Origin: Olivibacter sp. SDN3
GTDB taxonomy: Bacteria; Bacteroidota; Bacteroidia; Sphingobacteriales; Sphingobacteriaceae
NCBI RefSeq assembly: GCF_014334135.1
Contig: NZ_CP060497.1
Coordinates: 3,162,001-3,226,000, forward strand
Length of the DNA: 64,000 nucleotides
Direction of reading: 5' to 3'
Below the pieces are notes generated by a model that was not told the DNA's origin, ran no database searches, and saw nothing but the letters and a program-made list of their open reading frames with translations. The position numbers and the translations under genes are program-made. Numbering within the stretch: the first letter of the stretch is position 1; each line of letters starts with the position of its first letter. Shown one piece after another: positions 18,859-26,787 of the stretch.

Positions 18859-19551
18859 TCAGGGATCACCGAGCAGAGCGAAGGTAATCCCGCTCTCACC
18901 GCTAAGAGGGTCTTCATCAAGAGGACCTTCTTTTTTTTCGTATATTAGTAATCCCTTTTCTTTCATTTTCAAATGGTTATGCGATAGGATACCGAGCATG
19001 GTCGGTATTCGATAAATGCCGCTTTCATAGTGCAGGTTGCTGTCGAACACCATATTTACAAATTCCCTTTTTTGAAGCGTATTGGACTTGGAATATACAT
19101 GGCGCATATCGGTCAATAGGTTTAGGTTTTTTTCCAAGATGCTGAATGCTTGGCTCTGGTCATTGCTTAGCTTTTCGATAGCTCCTTTCAGGTTCAGGAT
19201 ACTATCGTTATACCAACGGTCATAGGTATCCCTGTCGATTTCGTTCTTTATCCATTTCTCCTCTACCGAGAACAGTTTTTCCTCAACTTCCTGTAATTGG
19301 GTTCTGTTTTCGATTACCTTTTTACGGTTGCTCTCCATTTCCACATCGAGCGAGCTTTTGGTAACTGTCCTAATCTTCCTTACCCTTGCACTCGGCAGGC
19401 TCATCAGTTCACAGGCTTCCAAAAATTGGTTATGGGCTTTGATGGCACTTATATTGTTGTGCTTGGAGAGCCTGCATTTGTAGTAATAGAAATACTTGCC
19501 CGATTTACCCCTTGAGGGTGCGCCCGACAAAGGGTTTCCTCAACTGGGGCG
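18859..19551 (-). pseudogene. Decayed C-terminal part of a large serine recombinase
   Basis: The open part (from a TTG at 19530 to the stop at 18859) covers only the C-terminal domains of a recombinase-family protein: the zinc-ribbon end (GAPSRGKSGKYFYYYKCRLS), a long coiled coil (about 65-150) and the end LSGESGI. Upstream, the same frame reads R-P-S-stop-G-N-P-L where an intact protein would have Cys-P-S-Cys-G-N-P-L, so two zinc ligands are lost, one to a stop codon at 19540-19542. The catalytic resolvase domain and Ser are absent. It is a remnant of an element integrated at the adjacent tRNA-Ser. Confidence 0.8.
18886..18902 (+). repeat. 17-bp direct repeat, second copy (candidate att core)
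   Basis: Identical to 18707-18723. Read on the minus strand it encodes GESG near the C-terminus of the recombinase remnant, so the recombinase gene ends across the att core, as is seen in elements whose integrase gene abuts the attachment site. Confidence 0.7.
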
Positions 19552-19684
19552 ATCAACCTACTACTTTTATCAGAACGCGAAACAACTTTGCACCAAATGT
19601 CCATATCGTGTCTGGCAACAATCGTATGGTGAAAATTTCACTAAGCTCGATATAAGAATAGATCCTTATTGGAAACTATTATAT

Positions 19685-20104
19685 TTAACGTTTTACAGGT
19701 TCTGGGCAAATCAAAATTGGTGAGGCTTTGCATTCGAATTTATCATGTCCCAACCAAAGACCCACCCAAACAAAAACACCAAAAATTACAGGTGACAGGA
19801 TATTTAAGATTGGGTCGTCGTTGATTACGTGAGTAGCAACTGCACCTCCTAAATAGGCCGTAAGAAATAATGCTCCAACAAATGTTGTTTTAGGAATTGA
19901 ATATAAAATGTTAGCAAAGAGTAAAACGAACCCCAAATAGGGTATTGAAGTTTTTGGATAGCCCATTTCAACGACACTGCTAACAGTCCTTTCCGATAGT
20001 AAAAGATAGTTGAGTGCTCCCCTTAAGAACAATACAAACAATATGCTTTTTATGATATAGGAAGTCCATAAAAGGCCTTTTGATATTCTTTTACTTTTAT
20101 TCAT
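19685..20104 (-). CDS. DoxX-like small membrane protein
   Basis: 139 residues with four membrane segments (about 12-30, 50-68, 74-93, 100-118) and the pattern FLRGALNYLLL, GYPKTSIPYLGFVLL and FVGALFLTAYLGGAVATHV, which is the DoxX-like family. Members sit in redox or stress contexts but most are uncharacterised. It lies between the recombinase remnant and the AraC gene, on the same strand as AraC, 191 bases downstream of it; it may be cargo of the former element or a native gene. Confidence 0.8.
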   Translation of the reverse strand: MNKSKRISKGLLWTSYIIKSILFVLFLRGALNYLLLSERTVSSVVEMGYPKTSIPYLGFVLLFANILYSIPKTTFVGALFLTAYLGGAVATHVINDDPILNILSPVIFGVFVWVGLWLGHDKFECKASPILICPEPVKR

Positions 20105-20295
20105 TATGCTTTCATTTTGTTAAAATTGAATCGCTGAATAACGAAAATTGATCCGTGTAAATTCCTAAAAAGCACCCACGCAAATTTCTTGTAGTAACAT
20201 TCTAATTTCTTTCCCATCAGAAAGGGAATCAACTATTTTTTGGGGTTCTTATTCTAAATTAAAATGAGTTAGCAGCAGTAAGAAACACTTATTAC

Positions 20296-21207
20296 TCAAT
20301 TAAATGATGCCCTATATTGCAAAGCTGTTTTATTGGTTTTCTTTTTAAATAGCTTACTGAATGATTGCGAATATTCAAAACCTAATTGGTATGCTATTTC
20401 GCTGACGCTAAAATTTGTGGTAGAAAGTAATTCTTTGGCCTTATCAATGACAAATCCATGGATATATGTTTGAGCATTTTGACCAGTCAGGTTTCGCAAC
20501 ATATCACTTAGATAATCGGGCGACATATGGAGTTCATTCGATATGTGCTGAACGGTCGGCAGTCCAGAGACTGCTGATTTATTATTTAGATAATCGGTCA
20601 CTAATTGCTCAATTTTTGTCAGCAGATCATTGTTCTCGGTATTCCGTGTGAGAAATTGTCTGTTGTGAAAACGCTTCGCATAGTTAAGAAGTAGCTCTAT
20701 ATGTGAAACAATAAGATCCTGGCTGTATTGGTCGATGTTATTTTTTAATTCATTCTGCATTTGCCGAAAAAGGGATATCATTATTTCATCCTCTTTTTCC
20801 GAAAGATGTAAGGCCTCAGCCGTGGAATAAGAAAAAAAATTGTAGCTACCGATTACCTTACCCAATCTATAATGGCGAATCAGCTCGGGTTTAAAGACTA
20901 ACATAAAACCGGATACAGGATCATCTGAGACATTTGTAACTGAAAATAGCTGTCCTGGTTTCGTGAAACCCATTATACCTTCATCAAAATCATAATTACG
21001 TTGCCCGTATTTAAACTTCCCGGAAGAACCTTTTTTACAGGCAACGCAATAGAAATCATAATAGAAGCTTTTCCAAATTTCGCTATCTCCAAATTTGAGC
21101 AATTCAAAATCGATAACACTTATCAATGGATGATCCGGTTTTTTCAAACCAAACAAACGATGCAGTTCAGAAATAGAATTAATCTTATATGGAGTAGCTT
21201 TTTTCAT
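20296..21207 (-). CDS. AraC family transcriptional regulator
   Basis: 303 residues. The N-terminal half is a cupin-like ligand domain. The C-terminal ~100 residues form the double helix-turn-helix: VQHISNELHMSPDYLSDMLR then FSVSEIAYQLGFEYSQSFSK and LFKKKTNKTALQYR. Start is eight bases after the end of the SDR gene, so the two are one transcription unit. Two direct repeats spaced 21 bp upstream of the SDR gene are plausible binding sites, which would make the operon self-controlled. The inducer is unknown, probably the substrate or product of the reductase. Confidence 0.92.
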   Translation of the reverse strand: MKKATPYKINSISELHRLFGLKKPDHPLISVIDFELLKFGDSEIWKSFYYDFYCVACKKGSSGKFKYGQRNYDFDEGIMGFTKPGQLFSVTNVSDDPVSGFMLVFKPELIRHYRLGKVIGSYNFFSYSTAEALHLSEKEDEIMISLFRQMQNELKNNIDQYSQDLIVSHIELLLNYAKRFHNRQFLTRNTENNDLLTKIEQLVTDYLNNKSAVSGLPTVQHISNELHMSPDYLSDMLRNLTGQNAQTYIHGFVIDKAKELLSTTNFSVSEIAYQLGFEYSQSFSKLFKKKTNKTALQYRASFN

Positions 21208-21215
21208 CCTTCGTT

Positions 21216-22049
21216 TTATTTAAAATCAGTGGAAAAAGATAACGCTTTCCATTTTTCCAATTCAATTGCTTCCTTTTTTCGCTGTTCAATGATGGATTGA
21301 TAACTGTCCGTTCCTAAAAGCAAGTGTAATGGTGGTTCTGGAAGATTGCTGATGTAGTATAGAACTTCAGCTAATTTTGCAGGGTTACCCGGTTGCTTAC
21401 CATCATAACTTCTGAAAAGTTCCACCTGTTGATCCAGGTTATAGTCATCGATTTTATTCTTTGCCACTGCCAGACTGCTATCGCTCATAAAACTTGTGCG
21501 GAATGTTCCGGGGGCAAGAACAGTAACATGTATACCAAAAGGAGCCACCTCCTGTGCAAGTGCTTCGGATAGTCCGATGACGGCAAACTTTGATGCACTA
21601 TAGCTGCCATTAGCGGGGTAACTCATATAGCCCATCATTGAAGAGGTATTCATGATATGCCCAGACTTATTTTTGCGAAGATAAGGCAATATCTGCCTGA
21701 TAACGTTAGTCATCCCAAATACATTCACATCCATTGTTTGACGGAACTCCGCATCACTCAGCTCTTCGATATTGCCCAGCAGGTTATAGCCCGCATTATT
21801 TAGCACTACATCGATTTGTCCAAATGTTTCAATACCCTTTTCGATAGCTAATATTACTTCAGTTTCACTGGTAATATCCACTTTCAACGGAAGAAAATTT
21901 TCTGACGCTTCGCCGACGCTTGCTATTTGCTCATCCAAATTTCTGGAGGTTGCAATTACTTTGCCACCATTTGCTAAAACAGTCTTTGCCACTTCAAGCC
22001 CCATTCCTTTGGATGCTCCTGTAATAAACCAAACTTTTTGTTTGCTCAT
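21216..22049 (-). CDS. Short-chain dehydrogenase/reductase (SDR)
   Basis: 277 residues, a classical SDR: cofactor motif TGASKGMG (8-15), NNAG in VVLNNAGYN, catalytic Ser in NTSSMMGYMS and YxxxK as YSASK. The Arg after the second strand (ATSRN) suggests NADP(H). It reduces or oxidises a small alcohol/carbonyl substrate in the cytosol; the substrate is unknown. First gene of an SDR-AraC operon with candidate AraC sites in its promoter. SDR plus AraC pairs are common in soil Bacteroidota and easily transferred. Confidence 0.93.
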   Translation of the reverse strand: MSKQKVWFITGASKGMGLEVAKTVLANGGKVIATSRNLDEQIASVGEASENFLPLKVDITSETEVILAIEKGIETFGQIDVVLNNAGYNLLGNIEELSDAEFRQTMDVNVFGMTNVIRQILPYLRKNKSGHIMNTSSMMGYMSYPANGSYSASKFAVIGLSEALAQEVAPFGIHVTVLAPGTFRTSFMSDSSLAVAKNKIDDYNLDQQVELFRSYDGKQPGNPAKLAEVLYYISNLPEPPLHLLLGTDSYQSIIEQRKKEAIELEKWKALSFSTDFK

Positions 22050-22101
22050 AATATTTTTATTTTAATTACAATGCAAAATTCAAATAAAAAGTATTTTCGG
22101 A

Positions 22102-22130
22102 TGTGTTCAAATCCGGGTTTGGTGTGTTCA
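22102..22130 (-). promoter_or_regulatory. Direct repeats spaced 21 bp upstream of the SDR-AraC operon (candidate AraC sites)
   Basis: TGTGTTCA occurs at 22102-22109 and 22123-22130 (TGAACACA on the coding strand). The 21-bp period equals two helical turns and is the spacing of AraC half-sites. No good TAnnTTTG box follows, which fits a promoter needing an activator. Confidence 0.5.
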
Positions 22131-22153
22131 GATACAAGTGGTATCGTTTTGTG

Positions 22154-22240
22154 GTTACACTCTCGCTCCCTTTGCTCGTTAATTTCCAAAATGGTCTTGT
22201 CGATTTCGGGAGTTTCCTTGTTTTTATCATTGTTTCCCAT
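22154..22240 (-). pseudogene. Truncated start of an unknown gene, probable mobile-element relic
   Basis: ATG at 22240 is preceded by AAGGAG, a Shine-Dalgarno-like site that is rare in this window. The first 29 or so codons (KETPEIDKTILEINEQRERE) look protein-like, then the frame runs into the SDR promoter and ends at 22046. The most likely reading is a gene truncated when the SDR-AraC segment was joined. Family not recognised. Confidence 0.3.
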
Positions 22241-22336
22241 CGCTACACTCCTTTATGTAGATAAAAAATGAAAGCTGGCCATCAGCTTCATTTTTAAAGC
22301 TACCGTGAAAAGATACCCGACCTTTCAATGTTGCAG

Positions 22337-22375
22337 TCAGAGGTAGTATTTGGCGTTCAGAGGTAGCATTTGGCA
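22337..22375. repeat. Two tandem 20-bp direct repeats
   Basis: TCAGAGGTAGTATTTGGCG at 22337-22355 and TCAGAGGTAGCATTTGGCA at 22357-22375 are repeats with a 20-bp period and two differences. The arrangement recalls iterons or transfer-origin repeats and fits with the mobile debris around it. Confidence 0.6.
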
Positions 22376-22663
22376 CTACGGCGTATGGCCAATGGTTCAG
22401 GGTACGTCCCCTACTTTGTATGGGCGTTTCATATTGTTTTTTTATTTTAAGCCTCCTCCTTCCGGGATGCCTGTGGCTTCCGTGTGTGTGGATGCGGGAC
22501 ACAACCAATCTCATAATTCGTAACTTGTGGCCCACGGGGTTTTACTATTCAGCATAAAAATCCATTATAAAGGTAGTATTCTCCATGTTTCTTATGTCGT
22601 ATATGGCATACATTAGCTACTTGACAATATAGTGAAGAATAACCAATTTTTTCAAAAACTCAT

Positions 22664-24604
22664 ATGCTAAAAATGAAAAATAAATCTATTTATCAAATGC
22701 TGATTTTATCTGTCCTTGGAACGCTTTTATTTGCTTGTGGTGAAGTAGCAGAGAAATCTATGTATGTAGAATCGAAGGATGGTTCAAATAAAATTACATT
22801 GTCTTTAAATGAGAATGGAGAGCTATACTATAATGTAACCCGCAGAGATGAAATAATCATTTCAGATTCTCCTCTTGGCCTAAATTGTGACGATCAGGAT
22901 TTTACATCCGGGTTATCGGTAGCTGAAATTTCGCCCATTGAAGAAAGAAGGGAAAAGTACGAATTAAAGGTAGGTAATTATAAAAAAATAGATCATGTTT
23001 TTGAAAGTAAGCGTATAACTTTTAAAAATAGCCAGGGAGCATTAATGATACTTGATTTAATTGCCGGAGAAGAAGGGGTTGCTTTTCGCTATCGATTTTC
23101 AGATAAGGACAAAAAAATACGGCAGGTAAAAGATGAAATCACAGGATTCCATATTGAAAAAGGTGCAAAAGGCTGGATGCAACCGTATAATGAAGCTGGT
23201 GACTATACGCCGGGTTATGAAGACTTTTACCTTAATGTAAATTCGGGAGACCCGATTGGTAATCCGCGCAATCCTTCTATTGGCTGGTGTATGCCTGCGC
23301 TTTTTAATGTAAATGACAGCAAAAACTGGATTCTCATTGCTGAGTCAGGAACCGATGGTTCTTTTCCGGGTTGCCATTTACAACCAGATTCGGAGGGAGG
23401 AACCTATAAAGTTGCGTTTGCTAAAGAAGACGAGAGATATACGCTTCCTTTAGATGAAAAAGAACATGTTTATCCGGAATCAAATCTTCCCTGGATTATG
23501 CCCTGGAGGGTTATTATCATTGGTGAACAGGCCGGAGACATATTGCTGTCAACCTTAATCACGGATTTGGCTCCTGAATCTAAAATTGAAGATGCTTCAT
23601 GGATTGAACCGGGGAAAGCCTCATGGTCATGGTGGTCGCATCCCGATGATCATTCACCTGAAATTTATAATGAATTTACAGATCTTGCTGCCTCATTCGG
23701 CTTTAAGTATACACTTTTTGATGCTGGTTGGGAAAAAGCGAACAAAGAAGGAGGGATTATTGATTATGCTATCTCAAAAGGGATTAAACCAATGGTTTGG
23801 GGTTATTCATCAGCGTATTTTGATTCAGAAGAAAGAAAAAAAAGATTCAAAGAACTGGCCGATATGGGCATTAAAGGCGTTAAAATAGATTTTTGGTGCT
23901 CAGACAGGCAGGAGGTAATGGCGGCTTTACAATCGGTTTTTGAAGATGCTGCTAAAGAAGGTTTAATGGTAAACCTTCATGGTACTACGGTGCCGAGAGG
24001 ATGGCACAGAACCTGGCCGAATTTTGTCACAGCTGAAGCTATATTGGGAACTGAAAGTTATTTTTATGAACCAGCATTTCCTGAGAAAGCTGCAGAACAG
24101 AATACAGTGTTACCTTTTACAAGGAATGTAGCAGGTCCTGCCGATTATACACCGTTTGCACTAACCTTTAGAAAATATCCCCGTTTAAACACAGCGGTTC
24201 ATGAGCTTGCCACTGCCATGACCTATACCTCTGGAATTATTCATTTTGCTGATTCAAAAGAGGTATTTGATTCGCTTCCTGTAGAGGTTACAAATTTATT
24301 AAAAGATATGCCCGCCACTTGGGATAAAACCGAAAGTGTTATGGCTGAACCGGGTAAGTTATTAGTCCTCTCCCGCAAAAAAGACGCTCTTTCTTATATT
24401 GTGGGTATAAACGGCACTAATGAAGAACTACCTATTAAACTGGATCTTGCTAAATACGGAAAGGGGTTTTCTAAATTTAGAATAATTACGGAAGGAGAAG
24501 AACCATTGATGGAATTTAAAGTACAAACGTATCCAATAGCTGCTGATTGGTCCTATATTTTAGCCCCAAAAGGAGGGTTTATCATTCAGTTTGTTAATGA
24601 ATAA
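22664..24604 (+). CDS. Glycoside hydrolase family 97, retaining alpha-galactosidase type, lipoprotein
   Basis: 646 residues. A lipoprotein signal with lipobox LFAC (Cys 25) precedes the GH97 N-terminal beta-domain (about 30-300), the TIM barrel (about 315-560) and a C-terminal beta-domain. D409 in KGVKIDF and E464 in LGTES are 55 residues apart, the same spacing as nucleophile and acid/base (D415 and E470) of the retaining Bacteroides enzyme BtGH97b; the inverting SusB type uses Glu bases instead. An alpha-galactosidase-like activity at the cell surface or periplasm is therefore inferred. No SusC/SusD pair or other glycosidase is adjacent. A second ATG three codons on is an alternative start. 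Confidence 0.9.
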   Translation: MLKMKNKSIYQMLILSVLGTLLFACGEVAEKSMYVESKDGSNKITLSLNENGELYYNVTRRDEIIISDSPLGLNCDDQDFTSGLSVAEISPIEERREKYELKVGNYKKIDHVFESKRITFKNSQGALMILDLIAGEEGVAFRYRFSDKDKKIRQVKDEITGFHIEKGAKGWMQPYNEAGDYTPGYEDFYLNVNSGDPIGNPRNPSIGWCMPALFNVNDSKNWILIAESGTDGSFPGCHLQPDSEGGTYKVAFAKEDERYTLPLDEKEHVYPESNLPWIMPWRVIIIGEQAGDILLSTLITDLAPESKIEDASWIEPGKASWSWWSHPDDHSPEIYNEFTDLAASFGFKYTLFDAGWEKANKEGGIIDYAISKGIKPMVWGYSSAYFDSEERKKRFKELADMGIKGVKIDFWCSDRQEVMAALQSVFEDAAKEGLMVNLHGTTVPRGWHRTWPNFVTAEAILGTESYFYEPAFPEKAAEQNTVLPFTRNVAGPADYTPFALTFRKYPRLNTAVHELATAMTYTSGIIHFADSKEVFDSLPVEVTNLLKDMPATWDKTESVMAEPGKLLVLSRKKDALSYIVGINGTNEELPIKLDLAKYGKGFSKFRIITEGEEPLMEFKVQTYPIAADWSYILAPKGGFIIQFVNE

Positions 24605-24917
24605 ATTGATGGAGCTATACATTTGGCCCTGGATGCCAAAGTTTAAAAGTTTATCAAAAACTAATATAGCTGAATGCTGTTAAATTTCGGATGTTTTTTG
24701 TTTCATCGTAAGTAATATCTCAGACTTGCCCAGAGGCATTATTGAAAAGAAATTCAATTTAACAAGATCTGCTTACTTTAAAAAGAAAGTTAAATTAAAT
24801 AAAAAAAGACATCATACTCTATATCAAATAATAACAGGGAAAGCGATTATCCTGTTGTTATTTGTTATTGTGGTATTCAACGATGGAATTTGTCTCCGTG
24901 GATACCACCAACCAATG
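24605..24917. other. Gene-free stretch after GH97
   Basis: 313 bases between the GH97 end and the surE end. A 69-codon plus-strand frame at 24726-24935 runs into the surE coding region and has no domain-like pattern; I regard it as spurious. No clear terminator is visible. Confidence 0.4.
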
Positions 24918-25658
24918 TTACTGGTCCCAAGATAAATTCTGTTTAGCTTCTGCAAGCAGCCCTTCGTCGGTCAGATCAAGACGAAGAGGAGTAACGGAAA
25001 CCAGTTCATTTTCTACCGCCCAGCGGTCTGTTCCTTCTTCTGATGGTGCTAATGGCGTCACCGTAAACCAATAATGTTTTCTGTTCATAGGGTCTTTACC
25101 TGGTATTATAGTGCCGTCATATTTACGCACAGACTGTCTGGTCCAGCGAATACCTGTTGGCTGTTCAGGAAGGTTTACATTAAACAGCGAGCCTTTTGGC
25201 TGCTTCAAAAGCTGTTGAAGTGTTTGTTTAACAAAAGGTTCGAGGAGGTCGAAATCTGGTTCGTCATTACCTACGGGTGTGCTCAACGCAATGCCGGTAA
25301 TGCCAAAGAGCGCTGCCTGCTTTGCAGCAGCCAGCGTGCCCGAATGCCACATGGAATTGCCAAGGTTGGGCCCCATATTGATGCCGGATAACACTACATC
25401 CGTATTACTATGCAAGTGCGTGCCCAATGCAACACAGTCGGCAGGTGTGCCATTTACCCGGTAGGCCGAAATGCTAGGAAACTCAATAGGTGACTTTTTA
25501 TAGTTCAATGGTCGGGAATGGGTAACGGCATGCCCCATAGAAGATTGCTCCACATCTGGTGCCACAACGGTTACTTCACCAAAAGAAGAAGCTATTTTGG
25601 CGAGCGAGGCGATACCCGGACTATATATACCGTCGTCATTTGTCACTAAAATTCTCAT
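24918..25658 (-). CDS. surE: 5'/3'-nucleotidase SurE
   Basis: 246 residues. The N-terminus RILVTNDDGIYSPGI carries the metal-binding Asp-Asp pair, SGINMGPNLGNSMWHSGT the conserved Asn/Ser region, and PADCVALGTH the nucleotide site. SurE removes phosphate from nucleoside 5'- and 3'-monophosphates and is linked to stationary-phase survival. The frame stays open to 25715, but the ATG at 25658 gives the exact family start, with nothing conserved before it. Single gene, divergent from the lipid kinase operon. Confidence 0.95.
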   Translation of the reverse strand: MRILVTNDDGIYSPGIASLAKIASSFGEVTVVAPDVEQSSMGHAVTHSRPLNYKKSPIEFPSISAYRVNGTPADCVALGTHLHSNTDVVLSGINMGPNLGNSMWHSGTLAAAKQAALFGITGIALSTPVGNDEPDFDLLEPFVKQTLQQLLKQPKGSLFNVNLPEQPTGIRWTRQSVRKYDGTIIPGKDPMNRKHYWFTVTPLAPSEEGTDRWAVENELVSVTPLRLDLTDEGLLAEAKQNLSWDQ

Positions 25659-25798
25659 GTGATTTTTTCTTATAGTCATTAAATGAGTATATGCTGTCAA
25701 ATAGAAAACAATCATGCCTTTGACATACGCGTAAAAAAAATATCTATAATGCGAACCAATAAGGAGGATGTATGTTTTAAAAAAAAGAAATTAGATCA

Positions 25799-26692
25799 AT
25801 GAAAAAAACCTTATTGGTTTATAACCCAAGTGCGGGAGAGAAAGGAACCTCCAGTGCAGAATTAATTGAGCAGATAACTGCAAATGGTTTCTCTTGCAAA
25901 CATGTAAATGTAAAGGATAACTGGTTGAAAGAGGGATTGGATACAGACCTGATTGTTGCGGCAGGGGGAGACGGAACAATTAGGAAAGTTGTATCACGAC
26001 TGCTAAGTCGAAAACAATTAGACAAACGTATTCCTCTTGCCATGCTGCCTTTGGGGACTGCCAATAATATTGGCCTAACTTTGGGTATTGACGGAAATAT
26101 AGGGAAGTTGATAAAAAACTGGCGTAACGCTAAAAAACGAACGATCGATGTTGGTTTTGCAAAATATAAAAGCGGGGAAGGTTTTTTTTTGGAAGGAACC
26201 GGTTGCGGTGTTTTTCCTCAACTTATTAAAGAAATGGACCGTAAGAACCTTGAGTATGTAGAGTCGGCAACAGAAGAGCTTCAACTGGCGCTTACGGTAT
26301 TATACGGTATTGTGCATGAATATAAAGCATGCGCTTGTAAGGTCACAGCTGACGATGAAGTGCGTGAAGGGAAATTCTTAATGGTGGAAGTGCTTAATAT
26401 ACAGTCTATAGGTCCGAATATCCGCGCTGCAGCGAGGGCGAATCCGGCAGATGGTAAATTTGATGTGGTTTTGGTGCCTGAAGATAAACGTGCTGCACTG
26501 GCGGCGTATGTATTAGGGCGTTTGAATAATAAAGAAATTCCTTTCCCCTGTGAACGATTAAAGGCCGCTAAGGTGCAATTGCAATGGGATGGGGCGCTGG
26601 CTCATATTGATGATGAATTGATTCGGTTGAAAAGTAGTAAGGTCAAACTCCATATAGAGGTCCGACCAAATGTGCTGGACGTGTTAATTTGA
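25799..26692 (+). CDS. Diacylglycerol kinase-family lipid kinase
   Basis: 297 residues of the DAGK catalytic family (YegS/BmrU/DgkB type): nucleotide-binding AAGGDGTIRKVVSRLL, and PLGTANNIGLTLGI, with C-terminal domain strands (ANPADGKFDVVLVPED, HIDDELIRL). It phosphorylates a lipid such as diacylglycerol at the membrane face. It ends in TGATG, sharing one base with the start of a 31-codon membrane gene, which in turn overlaps a four-helix-bundle sensor-like gene. The three form one coupled operon. Confidence 0.9.
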   Translation: MKKTLLVYNPSAGEKGTSSAELIEQITANGFSCKHVNVKDNWLKEGLDTDLIVAAGGDGTIRKVVSRLLSRKQLDKRIPLAMLPLGTANNIGLTLGIDGNIGKLIKNWRNAKKRTIDVGFAKYKSGEGFFLEGTGCGVFPQLIKEMDRKNLEYVESATEELQLALTVLYGIVHEYKACACKVTADDEVREGKFLMVEVLNIQSIGPNIRAAARANPADGKFDVVLVPEDKRAALAAYVLGRLNNKEIPFPCERLKAAKVQLQWDGALAHIDDELIRLKSSKVKLHIEVRPNVLDVLI

Positions 26693-26787
26693 TGTGGTGG
26701 AAGAATGTGTTATTAATTGTGTGCCTGTATTATTTTGCCTATGTTTACCTGCTTGTCAAATATGCTAGTAATTATATACCTATATGA
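26692..26787 (+). CDS. 31-residue single-pass membrane microprotein
   Basis: ATG at 26692 shares one base with the stop of the lipid kinase gene (TGATG) and the stop TGA at 26785-26787 overlaps the ATG of the next gene by four bases (ATGA). The product begins MWWKNVLLIVCLYYFAYVYL and is one hydrophobic helix with a basic residue near the start and a short polar tail. Exact coupling at both ends is hard to explain by chance and suggests a real gene. It could be an accessory subunit of the lipid kinase or of the downstream membrane protein; no homologue is known to me. Confidence 0.6.
   Translation: MWWKNVLLIVCLYYFAYVYLLVKYASNYIPI

Larger units (their letters stand above)
22050..22663. other. 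Non-coding region with mobile-element debris between the SDR and GH97 genes
   Basis: 614 bases without a convincing intact gene. It holds the SDR promoter, a truncated minus-strand frame starting at 22240 and 20-bp tandem repeats at 22337-22375. The 102-codon minus frame at 22227-22535 has low-complexity composition and no recognisable domain. The right part (22540-22663) is AT-rich leader of the GH97 gene. Confidence 0.5.

Noticed and set aside
19496-19723. 75-codon plus-strand ORF opposite the recombinase remnant
   Set aside because: Runs across a decayed region into the DoxX gene end; no domain-like pattern.
22227-22535. 102-codon minus-strand ORF
   Set aside because: Covers repeats and leader-like DNA, composition not protein-like; kept only as part of the debris region.
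24726-24935. 69-codon plus-strand ORF after GH97
   Set aside because: Overlaps the surE end on the other strand and has no conserved pattern.
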